DNA of 19,277 nt from Pseudomonadota bacterium. Lineage in GTDB: Bacteria; Pseudomonadota; Gammaproteobacteria; Pseudomonadales; Pseudomonadaceae. Every line of letters starts with the position of its first letter. Position 1 is the stretch's first letter. Under the pieces are notes generated by a model. The model was given only the letters and a program-made list of their open reading frames with translations. It was not told the DNA's origin and did no database searches. The translations under genes and the position numbers were made by a program. The stretch is from NCBI GenBank assembly GCA_023388335.1, contig JAEWGL010000162.1:1-19277 (forward strand), written 5' to 3'. Shown piece by piece: positions 7,818-14,119 of the stretch.

Positions 7818-7842
7818 GGCCCTCTCCCCGAGGGAGAGGGCC
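7818..7842. terminator. Perfect 10-bp hairpin between convergent genes, possible bidirectional terminator
   Basis: GGCCCTCTCC at 7818-7827 pairs exactly with GGAGAGGGCC at 7833-7842 around a CCGAG loop. It lies between the ends of two convergent genes, 54 nt after the DUF6429 stop and 39 nt after the mechanosensitive channel stop. No T-tract follows on either strand, so it may be a common Pseudomonas intergenic palindrome that blocks read-through or protects 3' ends. Confidence 0.5.
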
Positions 7843-7881
7843 GAGGTGATGGCGATCGTTGCGCTGGGCCTGTCTCTGCGC

Positions 7882-10287
7882 TCAGCTTGGCTCGTCCGTG
7901 ACCCGCGCCGGGCCGTCCTGGAGCAATACCATGCTCTGCGGCGCCGACAGGGCGATGCCCTGCTCGCGCAGGCGCCCGAGGATGGTGAACAGCAGGTCGC
8001 TGCGCGCCCCGGAGACGGCCCGGGGACCGGCCACGTAGCCGCTGACGCTCATGACCATGCCGCTGGTGGTCAGGTCCTTGAAGGTCACCGAAGGTGCCGG
8101 CGCATCGAGGATCGTCTCGTGCTCGCGATAGGCCTGCAACAGCAGCTCGCGCACCAGCGCGGCATCGGTATCCAGCGGTAGGGTCAAGGTGATCCCCACG
8201 ACGCCCAGGGCATTGCCCATGGTCACGTTGCGCACGTTCTGCGAGATGAACTGCGAGTTGGGCACGATCACCGTGGAACGGTCGGACATCTGGATCTCGG
8301 TGGCGCGCACGTTGATCCGGCGAATGTCTCCTTCGACCCCGGCAAGGCTGACCCAGTCGCCCACCTTGACTGGCCGCTCGGTGAGCAGGATCAGGCCCGA
8401 GATGAAGTTCTGCACGATCGCCTGCAGACCGAAACCGATACCCACCGACAGCGCGCTCACCACCCAGGTCAGGCTGGTCAGGTTGATGCGCAGGATCGAC
8501 ATCACCAGCATCGCCAGGAACAGGAAGCCCAGGTAACCCACCAGGGTCACCAGTGACGCACGCATGCCGGCATCCATTTCGGTTTCAGGCAACAGCCGCT
8601 CGCTGAGCCAGCGCTTGACCACACGGATGCCGAACATGCCACCGATCAGCAGGGCCACGGCGATGAAAATGTCCTGCGGGACGATATTCAGATTGCCCAG
8701 GGTCTTGACCCCACTGACGTTCCAGTCGCCCAGGCTCAGCAGCAATTCGCCCGGGCCGGTGCCAGTCGGCAGAATGGCCAGCAACGCTGCGGTGAACAGC
8801 AGCAAGGTGCGCCCCACACCCGCCAGCACGGTGCTGGCCTGGGCCTGATGACGTGGTGCCAGCCCCAGCGCCGACGCGAGCGCCAGGCCGCCCGGTTGGC
8901 GTGGTGAAAGCAGGGTTTCGCACAGGTCACCGAACACCGCCACCAGCAAGTAGGTGCAGGTCGCGATCACGGTGATCCACAGCAGTTTGGCGGCGAGGAA
9001 GTACGCCAGGGTCAGGTAGCCTGTAAGCAGTGTCAGCAGGATCGCCGCTACCCACGCAGACACCACGAAGGGAATCAGTCCCGCCAACCCCGGCAGGCGC
9101 TCCAGCTGATGCCGGCGCCGCGCCCGGCGATACTGCACCAGCGCCACGGCAAAGATCAGCGCCACCACCAGTGCGGTGAGACCGTTGGTCGCCACGGTCA
9201 GCGCCAGGCTGCTGGCGATCACGCTGTTGATGCGCTCCTGGGTCAGCAGCACCATCAAGGCCGACCCCAGCACTGGGGCGAACCAGCCCAAGGCGCTGGC
9301 GACTTCATCGGGGATCGTCGGCAGGCGCCAGCTCGGCCGCGCCAGCATCAGCATGGCCCGCCCCAGCCCGGCAATGAAGGCGCAGAACACCACCAGGGTC
9401 AGAATATGGTTGGTCAGGCTGGCAATATCGGCACCCAGCTCGGCACTGTTTTCCAACCCCCAGCGCACCAGCGAGACGGCGCCACCGATGGTGATCAACG
9501 TGGCCAGGCCGACGCCCAGGGCCAATGCGCTGCGCCGCAGGCGGCCTTCGGGTAGCCAGCGGATCACCACCCATGCCAGTAGGCGCTCGAGCAAGCGCCG
9601 GCCGAGTGTCCAGAGAAGGATAGCGGCCACCAGGCTTGCGATGAACAGGCCGCGTTGTCCGGCACTGAAGGCAGTGTCCAGGGCCGCGGCGGCTTCGTCG
9701 CGCAGCTCGCGCAGGCGTCCCAGGTCGTCCGCGGTCGGGCGGATCAGGCTCGACCAGAACTCGGGACTCAACGGACTGGCCGCGCGCGAGGTGACCTGTG
9801 AGTTGAACAGGCTGCGGCGCAAGTTGATGATCTGCGCCGCCAGGTCGCGGGCCGACTGCGCCAGCTGGGTCGCCTGCTGTTGCTGGGCGGTGAGGGATTT
9901 TTTCTCGGCATTGAGTTGCCGGCGTTGTTGCGTAAGGCTCTCGGCCTCATCAGGCTGCGCCGGTCCCAGCACATTGAGCTGGTCATCGATGCGCTGAAGA
10001 TCGGCCGTGCGCACGGTCACCAGTGCGCCCGCCTGACGCTGTACTTGCAAGGCCCCCTGGCGCAGCTGGGCGAGCAGGTCGTCATTGGCGTTGCTGGTCA
10101 CGCCCTGGCGGATCAGGTCGAGCCGATCGCTCAATTGCTCCAGCGTGGCGTCCTCGGCCAGCACGGGCATCTCGGTTGCCACTGGGCGCGGCGCAGGCGC
10201 GGCCGGCGCCGACCAAGCCGGCAGGGCCACCCAAAGCATCAGGGCGAGAATCCCCGTGCACACACTGTTCAGGTTGACACGCCTCAT
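7882..10287 (-). CDS. DUF3772-containing MscS-type mechanosensitive ion channel
   Basis: This protein of 801 residues is an inner-membrane tension-gated channel that relieves osmotic downshock. The start is taken at ATG 10287, which has AGAGG eight bases upstream and begins a signal peptide (MRRVNLNS, then a hydrophobic stretch ending PAWSA). A GTG six codons upstream is less likely. The periplasmic N-terminal third is rich in Gln, Leu and Ala and probably coiled-coil (about residues 40-180), with the DUF3772 domain near its end. About ten hydrophobic segments follow. The MscS hallmark lies around residues 600-650: the glycine/alanine pore helix ALSVGIGFGLQAIVQNF, then the start of the beta domain with VKVGDWVSLAGVEGDI, TVIVPNS and the cytoplasmic cage. 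It stands alone on the minus strand; ada ends upstream of it with a 50-bp gap and could share transcripts. Confidence 0.92.
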   Translation of the reverse strand: MRRVNLNSVCTGILALMLWVALPAWSAPAAPAPRPVATEMPVLAEDATLEQLSDRLDLIRQGVTSNANDDLLAQLRQGALQVQRQAGALVTVRTADLQRIDDQLNVLGPAQPDEAESLTQQRRQLNAEKKSLTAQQQQATQLAQSARDLAAQIINLRRSLFNSQVTSRAASPLSPEFWSSLIRPTADDLGRLRELRDEAAAALDTAFSAGQRGLFIASLVAAILLWTLGRRLLERLLAWVVIRWLPEGRLRRSALALGVGLATLITIGGAVSLVRWGLENSAELGADIASLTNHILTLVVFCAFIAGLGRAMLMLARPSWRLPTIPDEVASALGWFAPVLGSALMVLLTQERINSVIASSLALTVATNGLTALVVALIFAVALVQYRRARRRHQLERLPGLAGLIPFVVSAWVAAILLTLLTGYLTLAYFLAAKLLWITVIATCTYLLVAVFGDLCETLLSPRQPGGLALASALGLAPRHQAQASTVLAGVGRTLLLFTAALLAILPTGTGPGELLLSLGDWNVSGVKTLGNLNIVPQDIFIAVALLIGGMFGIRVVKRWLSERLLPETEMDAGMRASLVTLVGYLGFLFLAMLVMSILRINLTSLTWVVSALSVGIGFGLQAIVQNFISGLILLTERPVKVGDWVSLAGVEGDIRRINVRATEIQMSDRSTVIVPNSQFISQNVRNVTMGNALGVVGITLTLPLDTDAALVRELLLQAYREHETILDAPAPSVTFKDLTTSGMVMSVSGYVAGPRAVSGARSDLLFTILGRLREQGIALSAPQSMVLLQDGPARVTDEPS

Positions 10288-10337
10288 CGGACTTTCCTCT
10301 TGCACGTCACGACGGATTCTACGCCGGTCTGGACGGG

Positions 10338-11399
10338 TCAGGCAGGTGGCGTTTCACGTTCGAGCAGTTTGCGCTTGCGCTCCACCCCCCATCGATAGCC
10401 GCTGATATCGCCATCGCGGCGCACCACGCGATGGCAGGGGATCGCCACGGCAATACGATTTGCCCCGCAGGCCTTGGCAACCGCCCGCACCGCGGCCGGT
10501 GCGCCGAGCCGTTCGGCAAGCTCGCTGTAGCTCACCCGACTACCGACCGGGATCTCGCGCAACGCCTGCCAGACCCGCTCCTGAAAAGCCGTGCCCTGCA
10601 CATCCAGCGGCAGGTCCAGGCCCAGCGCGGGCGCCTCGACAAAGCCCACCACCTCGGCGACCAGACGTTCGAAGGCGGCGTCGCCGCCGACCAGCTGCGC
10701 CTTGGGGAACTGGTCTTGCAGATCACGCAACAACCGTTCCGGATCGTCACCCAGCAGGATCGCGCAGAGCCCACGCGTGCTCTGGGCCACCAAGATCGCC
10801 CCCAGCGAGCATTGGCCGAGGGCGAAGCGGATGGTCGCTCCTGCCCCGCCACCGCGGTACTCGCGCGGGCGCATGCCCAGGCGCTGCCCGGCGCTTTCGT
10901 AGAAGCGGCTGTTGGAATTGAAACCCGCACCATAGATGGCCTCGGTGACCGAGGACGTGCCTGCTTCCAGCTGTTCGCGCACCCTGCGGGCGCGGAAGGC
11001 GGTGGCATAGGCCTTGGGGCTCAGGCCGACCTCGGCCTTGAACTGGCGTTGCAGGTGAAAGGGGCTGAGCTGCAATTGCTGCCCCAAGTCCGCCAGGCTC
11101 AGGCGCTCTTCGCTGGTTTCGATCAGCCGACACGCGCGCGCGACCCATTCGCTGCGTCGGGCGGGGCTGAGACTGCGCCAGCAGCGTCGGCAGGCGCGAT
11201 AGCCGGCCGCCTCGGCAGCCGCGGGGTCGTTGAAGAACTCGACGTTCTCCCGCCTGGGCGTGGGCGCGCCGCACCCCGGTCGGCAATAGATGCCGGTGGT
11301 GCGCACGGCGTAGACGAAATGCCCAACCGCGTCAGGATCACGCGCCAGCACCGCGTGCCAGCGTTGCTGGTCGCTGCGAAAGTTCGGAACAGGCTTCAT
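10338..11399 (-). CDS. ada: Ada: methylated-DNA repair protein and transcriptional activator
   Basis: The protein is 353 residues, the normal length for full Ada. Its N-terminal zinc domain has all four cysteines, Cys39, Cys43, Cys70 and Cys73 (YCRPGC and ACRRC), and the first is the acceptor for methylphosphotriester methyl groups. An AraC-type helix-turn-helix follows (about 85-180, with LSLADLGQQLQLSPFHLQRQ). The C-terminal O6-methylguanine methyltransferase domain carries the acceptor Cys322 in IPCHRVV and the preceding ANRIAVAIP. All catalytic residues are present, so both repair and activator functions should work. ATG 11399 is chosen because GGAGG lies seven bases upstream; the open frame continues to 11471 without a better start. 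It shares strand and function with the AlkA-like gene upstream, but a REP-rich spacer separates them. I saw no clear Ada box in the upstream spacer. Confidence 0.93.
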   Translation of the reverse strand: MKPVPNFRSDQQRWHAVLARDPDAVGHFVYAVRTTGIYCRPGCGAPTPRRENVEFFNDPAAAEAAGYRACRRCWRSLSPARRSEWVARACRLIETSEERLSLADLGQQLQLSPFHLQRQFKAEVGLSPKAYATAFRARRVREQLEAGTSSVTEAIYGAGFNSNSRFYESAGQRLGMRPREYRGGGAGATIRFALGQCSLGAILVAQSTRGLCAILLGDDPERLLRDLQDQFPKAQLVGGDAAFERLVAEVVGFVEAPALGLDLPLDVQGTAFQERVWQALREIPVGSRVSYSELAERLGAPAAVRAVAKACGANRIAVAIPCHRVVRRDGDISGYRWGVERKRKLLERETPPA

Positions 11400-11488
11400 G
11401 TGGGGCCTCCATGAGGGTGGAGCAAAATCAGTGATGCCAGCCCTTGGACTGCACGGTCGGGCAAAGAACATTCATGGCCGCCAGGTAC

Positions 11489-11526
11489 GTGTGAGAGCGG
11501 GCTTGCCGGGACGCCGGACCGCCGCG
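11489..11526 (+). repeat. REP element, copy 1 (degenerate)
   Basis: The core GTGAGAGCGGGCTTGCC at about 11491-11507 matches the P. putida REP type, followed by a degenerate right arm GGGACGCCGG. It is in opposite orientation to the copy at 11564. Confidence 0.7.
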
Positions 11527-11563
11527 AACAAGGACGGAGCCCTTGCCCTGCACAGAGGTTGTC

Positions 11564-11601
11564 AGCGCGGGCCTCTTCGCGGGCAAGCCCGCTCCCACAG
11601 A
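11564..11601 (-). repeat. REP element, copy 2
   Basis: TTCGCGGGCAAGCCCGCTCC at 11577-11596 followed by CACAG is an almost canonical P. putida-group REP, whose inner GCGGGCAAGCCCGC forms the expected hairpin. It is inverted relative to copies 1 and 3. Confidence 0.85.
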
Positions 11602-11652
11602 TACAGCAGCGGTCGAGAAAAATCGTTCACATCAGCAAGATAATTGTGTCCC

Positions 11653-11695
11653 AGTGAGAGCGGGCTTGCCCCCGATGGGCTACACAGCGGCCCAG
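11653..11695 (+). repeat. REP element, copy 3 (degenerate)
   Basis: GTGAGAGCGGGCTTGCCCCC at 11654-11673 repeats the core of copy 1 in the same orientation, with a diverged right flank. Confidence 0.65.
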
Positions 11696-11767
11696 GGGGG
11701 CACGACACTGTTCTCAGGCATACTCGCACGCCCCAACGCCTTCATCACTCCGATTCTTGCGCCGCAT

Positions 11768-12394
11768 TCAGGCCCGCCACAGGTACCAGGCGGCCACCGT
11801 GCGACAAGGGCTCCAGGCCGCCCCCAACGTACGCATCTGCGCCGGCGAGGGCGCCTTCTCCAATCCCTTGAGACGACGATAACCCTCGCGCACCCCGAAA
11901 TCATCCACCGGCAGCACATCCGCGCGCGCCAGGCTGTAGATCAGCAGCATCTCCACGGTCCAGCGACCAACGCCGCGCAGGCTCACCAGGCGCTCGATGA
12001 GCACGGCATCGCTCAGGGTCAGCGCTTCGTCCCGGCTGGGCACCACGCCGTCGAGACGCGCCTGGGCAATGCCGCGCAGGGTCGCCTGCTTGCTCGCGGA
12101 AAAACCACAGGCGCGCAGCATGTCCGACGAGCAGGCCAGCAGTTGCTCGGGACTGGGGAAGGCCTCCTGGGGATACAACGCCAACAGCCGCCCGAGGATC
12201 GCATCGCCGGCCCGTGCATGCAGCTGCTGATAGGCAATCGCCCGCACCAGCGCTTCATAAGGTTCGCGCCCCGGCGTGGCGCGGTGCAGGCATGGGCCGA
12301 CCGCGGCGATATGCCGGGCCCAGTCCGGGTCCAGGGCGGCGAGAAACCGCGTGGCAGGGACGTGATTTTGCGGCGACAGGTCAGCATTGGCCAT
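11768..12394 (-). CDS. DNA-3-methyladenine glycosylase II (AlkA-like)
   Basis: This 208-residue protein belongs to the HhH-GPD base-excision glycosylases, which flip and remove alkylated bases such as 3-methyladenine. The helix-hairpin-helix is at LVSLRGVGRWTVEML (about 136-150) and the catalytic aspartate is in PVDDFGVREG, most likely Asp165, with the WSPCRTVAAWYLWR tail seen in AlkA proteins. It lacks the N-terminal TATA-box-like domain of E. coli AlkA (282 residues), so it is the short bacterial form. ATG 12394 has AAGG about eight bases upstream. It is next to ada on the same strand; in many bacteria alkA is an Ada target, so co-regulation is a reasonable inference. It is divergent from the ECF sigma gene. 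Confidence 0.9.
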   Translation of the reverse strand: MANADLSPQNHVPATRFLAALDPDWARHIAAVGPCLHRATPGREPYEALVRAIAYQQLHARAGDAILGRLLALYPQEAFPSPEQLLACSSDMLRACGFSASKQATLRGIAQARLDGVVPSRDEALTLSDAVLIERLVSLRGVGRWTVEMLLIYSLARADVLPVDDFGVREGYRRLKGLEKAPSPAQMRTLGAAWSPCRTVAAWYLWRA

Positions 12395-12487
12395 GACGCG
12401 TGCCTTGATGATGAGCGTGTGCTGATCCTAGCTCAACCGCGGGTCGGTGATGCCCCGTTAGTTGCGGTGCAATTTTTTGGTATGCCA

Positions 12488-12517
12488 TTGCGCTTTGTTC
12501 GCCACCCTGCATAAAAT
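12488..12517 (+). promoter_or_regulatory. Putative sigma-70 promoter of the ECF sigma factor gene
   Basis: TTGCGC at 12488-12493 and TAAAAT at 12512-12517 are 18 bp apart, a fair sigma-70 promoter about 50 bp upstream of the sigma gene start. The Fur-box-like palindrome begins right after the -10 element, where a repressor would block initiation. Confidence 0.5.
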
Positions 12518-12532
12518 TGAGAACCATTTACA
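12518..12532 (+). promoter_or_regulatory. Putative Fur box upstream of ECF sigma gene
   Basis: TGAGAACCATTTACA resembles the 7-1-7 Fur consensus (TGATAAT-N-ATTATCA), with 10 of 14 arm positions matching. It overlaps the start-site region of the putative promoter. FecI-type sigma genes in Pseudomonas are normally Fur-repressed, so the place fits; binding is inferred. Confidence 0.5.
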
Positions 12533-12564
12533 ATCACACGTCAGGGCACAGGGCTGTCGATACG

Positions 12565-13080
12565 ATGCAGATGAATGACACGCTGAAACCGGCCGAGGTC
12601 GATCTGCTCTATCACGCCCACCACGCATGGCTGCGTGGCTGGCTGCGGGCACGGGTCGGCTGCCAGGAAAACGCCGCCGACCTGGCCCAGGACACCTTCG
12701 TACGCCTGCTGCGGGCACGGCAACATTCTGCGCTGAAAGAACCGCGGGCCTACCTGAGCAGCATCGCCCGTGGCCTGATGATCGACCAGTTCCGCCGCCG
12801 CGCGCTGGAGCGGGCCTACCAGGAAAGCCTGGCGCATGTGCCCGAGGCCGAGGCGCCCAGCGAAGAGCAGCGGCTGATCATCCTCGATACTCTCGAGCGC
12901 CTGGACCAGATGCTCCTCCGGCTCAGCTCACGGGCGCGCCAGGCCTTCCTGCATGCCCAGCTCGAGGGCCTGAGCATCCCGCAGATCGCCGCGCGGCTGG
13001 GTGTCTCCCGAGCCACCATCGAACGCGACCTGGCCAAGGCCTTGGGCGCCTGCTACCGGCTGCGCTATGCCGACGCCTGA
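12565..13080 (+). CDS. FecI-type ECF sigma factor (iron-starvation sigma)
   Basis: The start at ATG 12565 gives 171 residues, usual for iron-starvation sigma factors; ATG 12571 is nearly equivalent. Region 2 spans about residues 12-78 with LYHAHHAWLRGWLRARVG, AADLAQDTFVRLL and EPRAYLSSIARGLMIDQFRR, and region 4 about 112-165 with ARQAFLHAQLEGLSIPQIA and LGVSRATIERDLAKALGACY, both close to FecI. It should direct RNA polymerase to the receptor gene downstream when released by its anti-sigma factor. The stop overlaps the start of the FecR gene by 14 bp, which indicates translational coupling. A Fur-box-like site lies in its promoter. Confidence 0.92.
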   Translation: MQMNDTLKPAEVDLLYHAHHAWLRGWLRARVGCQENAADLAQDTFVRLLRARQHSALKEPRAYLSSIARGLMIDQFRRRALERAYQESLAHVPEAEAPSEEQRLIILDTLERLDQMLLRLSSRARQAFLHAQLEGLSIPQIAARLGVSRATIERDLAKALGACYRLRYADA

Positions 13081-14023
13081 CCGCGCACCGGCGCAGGCCC
13101 AGGTCGACCAGGCCATCGACTGGCTGATCAAGCTGCGCTTCGACCAGCCGAGCCCGCAAACCGAGCAGCAGTTCCAGCAGTGGCTGGCCAGCCACCCGCA
13201 AAATGCCCAGGCCTGGCAGCGCGTCAGTTGCATGAGTGATGAGCTGGCCGCCCTGCCCAGCGAGCTGAGCCGGCGCACCCTGGATGGCACCCGGCGCCAA
13301 CGCATCAACCGCCGCGACAGCCTCAAGCTGCTGGCCGTGCTGGGTGTCGGCGGCAGTCTTGGCTGGCTAGCGCGAGAACCGTTGGGGCTGCCGTCGATGC
13401 TTGCCGACACCCGTACCGCGACGGGCGAACGGCGCAGCCTGCAAGGCAGCGACGGCAGTCGCCTGCAGCTCAACAGCGCCAGCGCCATCGACCTCAGTTA
13501 CACCGCCGAACAACGCTCGCTGACCCTGGTGCGCGGCGAAGTGAGCCTGGACAGCAACCCCAGCGACAATCGCCCATTCCACATCAACACGCGCATCGGC
13601 GACCTGCAGACGGCCAACGGCCAGCTGCTGCTGCGCGAGACCAGCCAGGGCCTGCTGGTGGCGGTGAAGCGTGGCGAAGTCGCGCTGTTCCCCTCCTCTG
13701 CCACGCCGCGGCTAGTACGCCCTGGCGAAACCCTGCAGCTCGACGCCCTCGGCCATTTCCAGGCCGCCACTCTGCACAACGACCCCTGGGGCTGGACCGA
13801 GGGCGTGCTCAGCGTCCAGCAGATGCCGCTGGGCGAGTTCATCGACGAGCTCTCGCGCTACCGCCCTGGCCTGCTGCGTTGCGGCCCGCAGGTTGCCGGA
13901 CTGAAGGTCTCGGGTACCTATCAGTTGGCCGACACCGACCAGATCCTGCTGCTGATCGCCCGCACCCTGCCGGTGCGCGTCGACTACCGCACCCGCTTTT
14001 GGGTGAACATCAGCGCGGCCTGA
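13067..14023 (+). CDS. FecR-type transmembrane anti-sigma/sigma regulator
   Basis: This 318-residue inner-membrane protein transmits the receptor signal to the sigma factor. ATG 13067 lies inside the sigma gene (14-bp overlap). The cytosolic N-terminal domain (about 11-53, DUF4880) has AIDWLIKLRFDQPSP and FQQWLASHPQNAQAWQRV, which contacts the sigma factor. The single membrane helix, about 85-102 (SLKLLAVLGVGGSLGWLA), is directly preceded by RR in NRRDSLKLL, which fits a twin-arginine export signal, as reported for E. coli FecR. The periplasmic FecR domain follows (about 115-210) with GEVSLDSNPSDNRPFHINT, and the C-terminal STN-like part (about 250-315) should meet the receptor signalling domain. 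Confidence 0.92.
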   Translation: MPTPDRAPAQAQVDQAIDWLIKLRFDQPSPQTEQQFQQWLASHPQNAQAWQRVSCMSDELAALPSELSRRTLDGTRRQRINRRDSLKLLAVLGVGGSLGWLAREPLGLPSMLADTRTATGERRSLQGSDGSRLQLNSASAIDLSYTAEQRSLTLVRGEVSLDSNPSDNRPFHINTRIGDLQTANGQLLLRETSQGLLVAVKRGEVALFPSSATPRLVRPGETLQLDALGHFQAATLHNDPWGWTEGVLSVQQMPLGEFIDELSRYRPGLLRCGPQVAGLKVSGTYQLADTDQILLLIARTLPVRVDYRTRFWVNISAA

Positions 14024-14039
14024 AAAATAATTGAAAAAT

Positions 14040-14058
14040 AATGAGGTGAAATCTCATT
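14040..14058 (+). promoter_or_regulatory. Putative Fur-box-like palindrome upstream of the receptor
   Basis: AATGAGGTGAAATCTCATT is a 19-bp inverted repeat with perfect 6-bp arms (AATGAG and CTCATT), matching the Fur-box form AATGAGAAT-N-ATTCTCATT at 14 of 18 arm positions. It lies 60 bp before the receptor start. It could be a Fur site, or the promoter recognised by the adjacent ECF sigma. Confidence 0.5.
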
Positions 14059-14119
14059 CTCGTCCGGCCTGAAGGAACAAAGCCCGAAAAGTGGTCTTAG
14101 AAACCTTCAGGAGCGGTCC

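Larger units (their letters stand above)
11400..11767. other. Gene-free spacer between alkA-like gene and ada, dominated by REP elements
   Basis: About 370 bp between two minus-strand repair genes. It holds three REP-like copies (listed separately) and the presumed promoter region of ada in 11400-11480. I see no convincing small gene; the open frames crossing it have no ribosome-binding sites and follow the repeat sequence. Confidence 0.7.

Noticed and set aside
11471..11767. CRISPR-like or direct repeat array
   Set aside because: The repeats are three inverted or direct REP copies with irregular spacing, not regular repeats with spacers.
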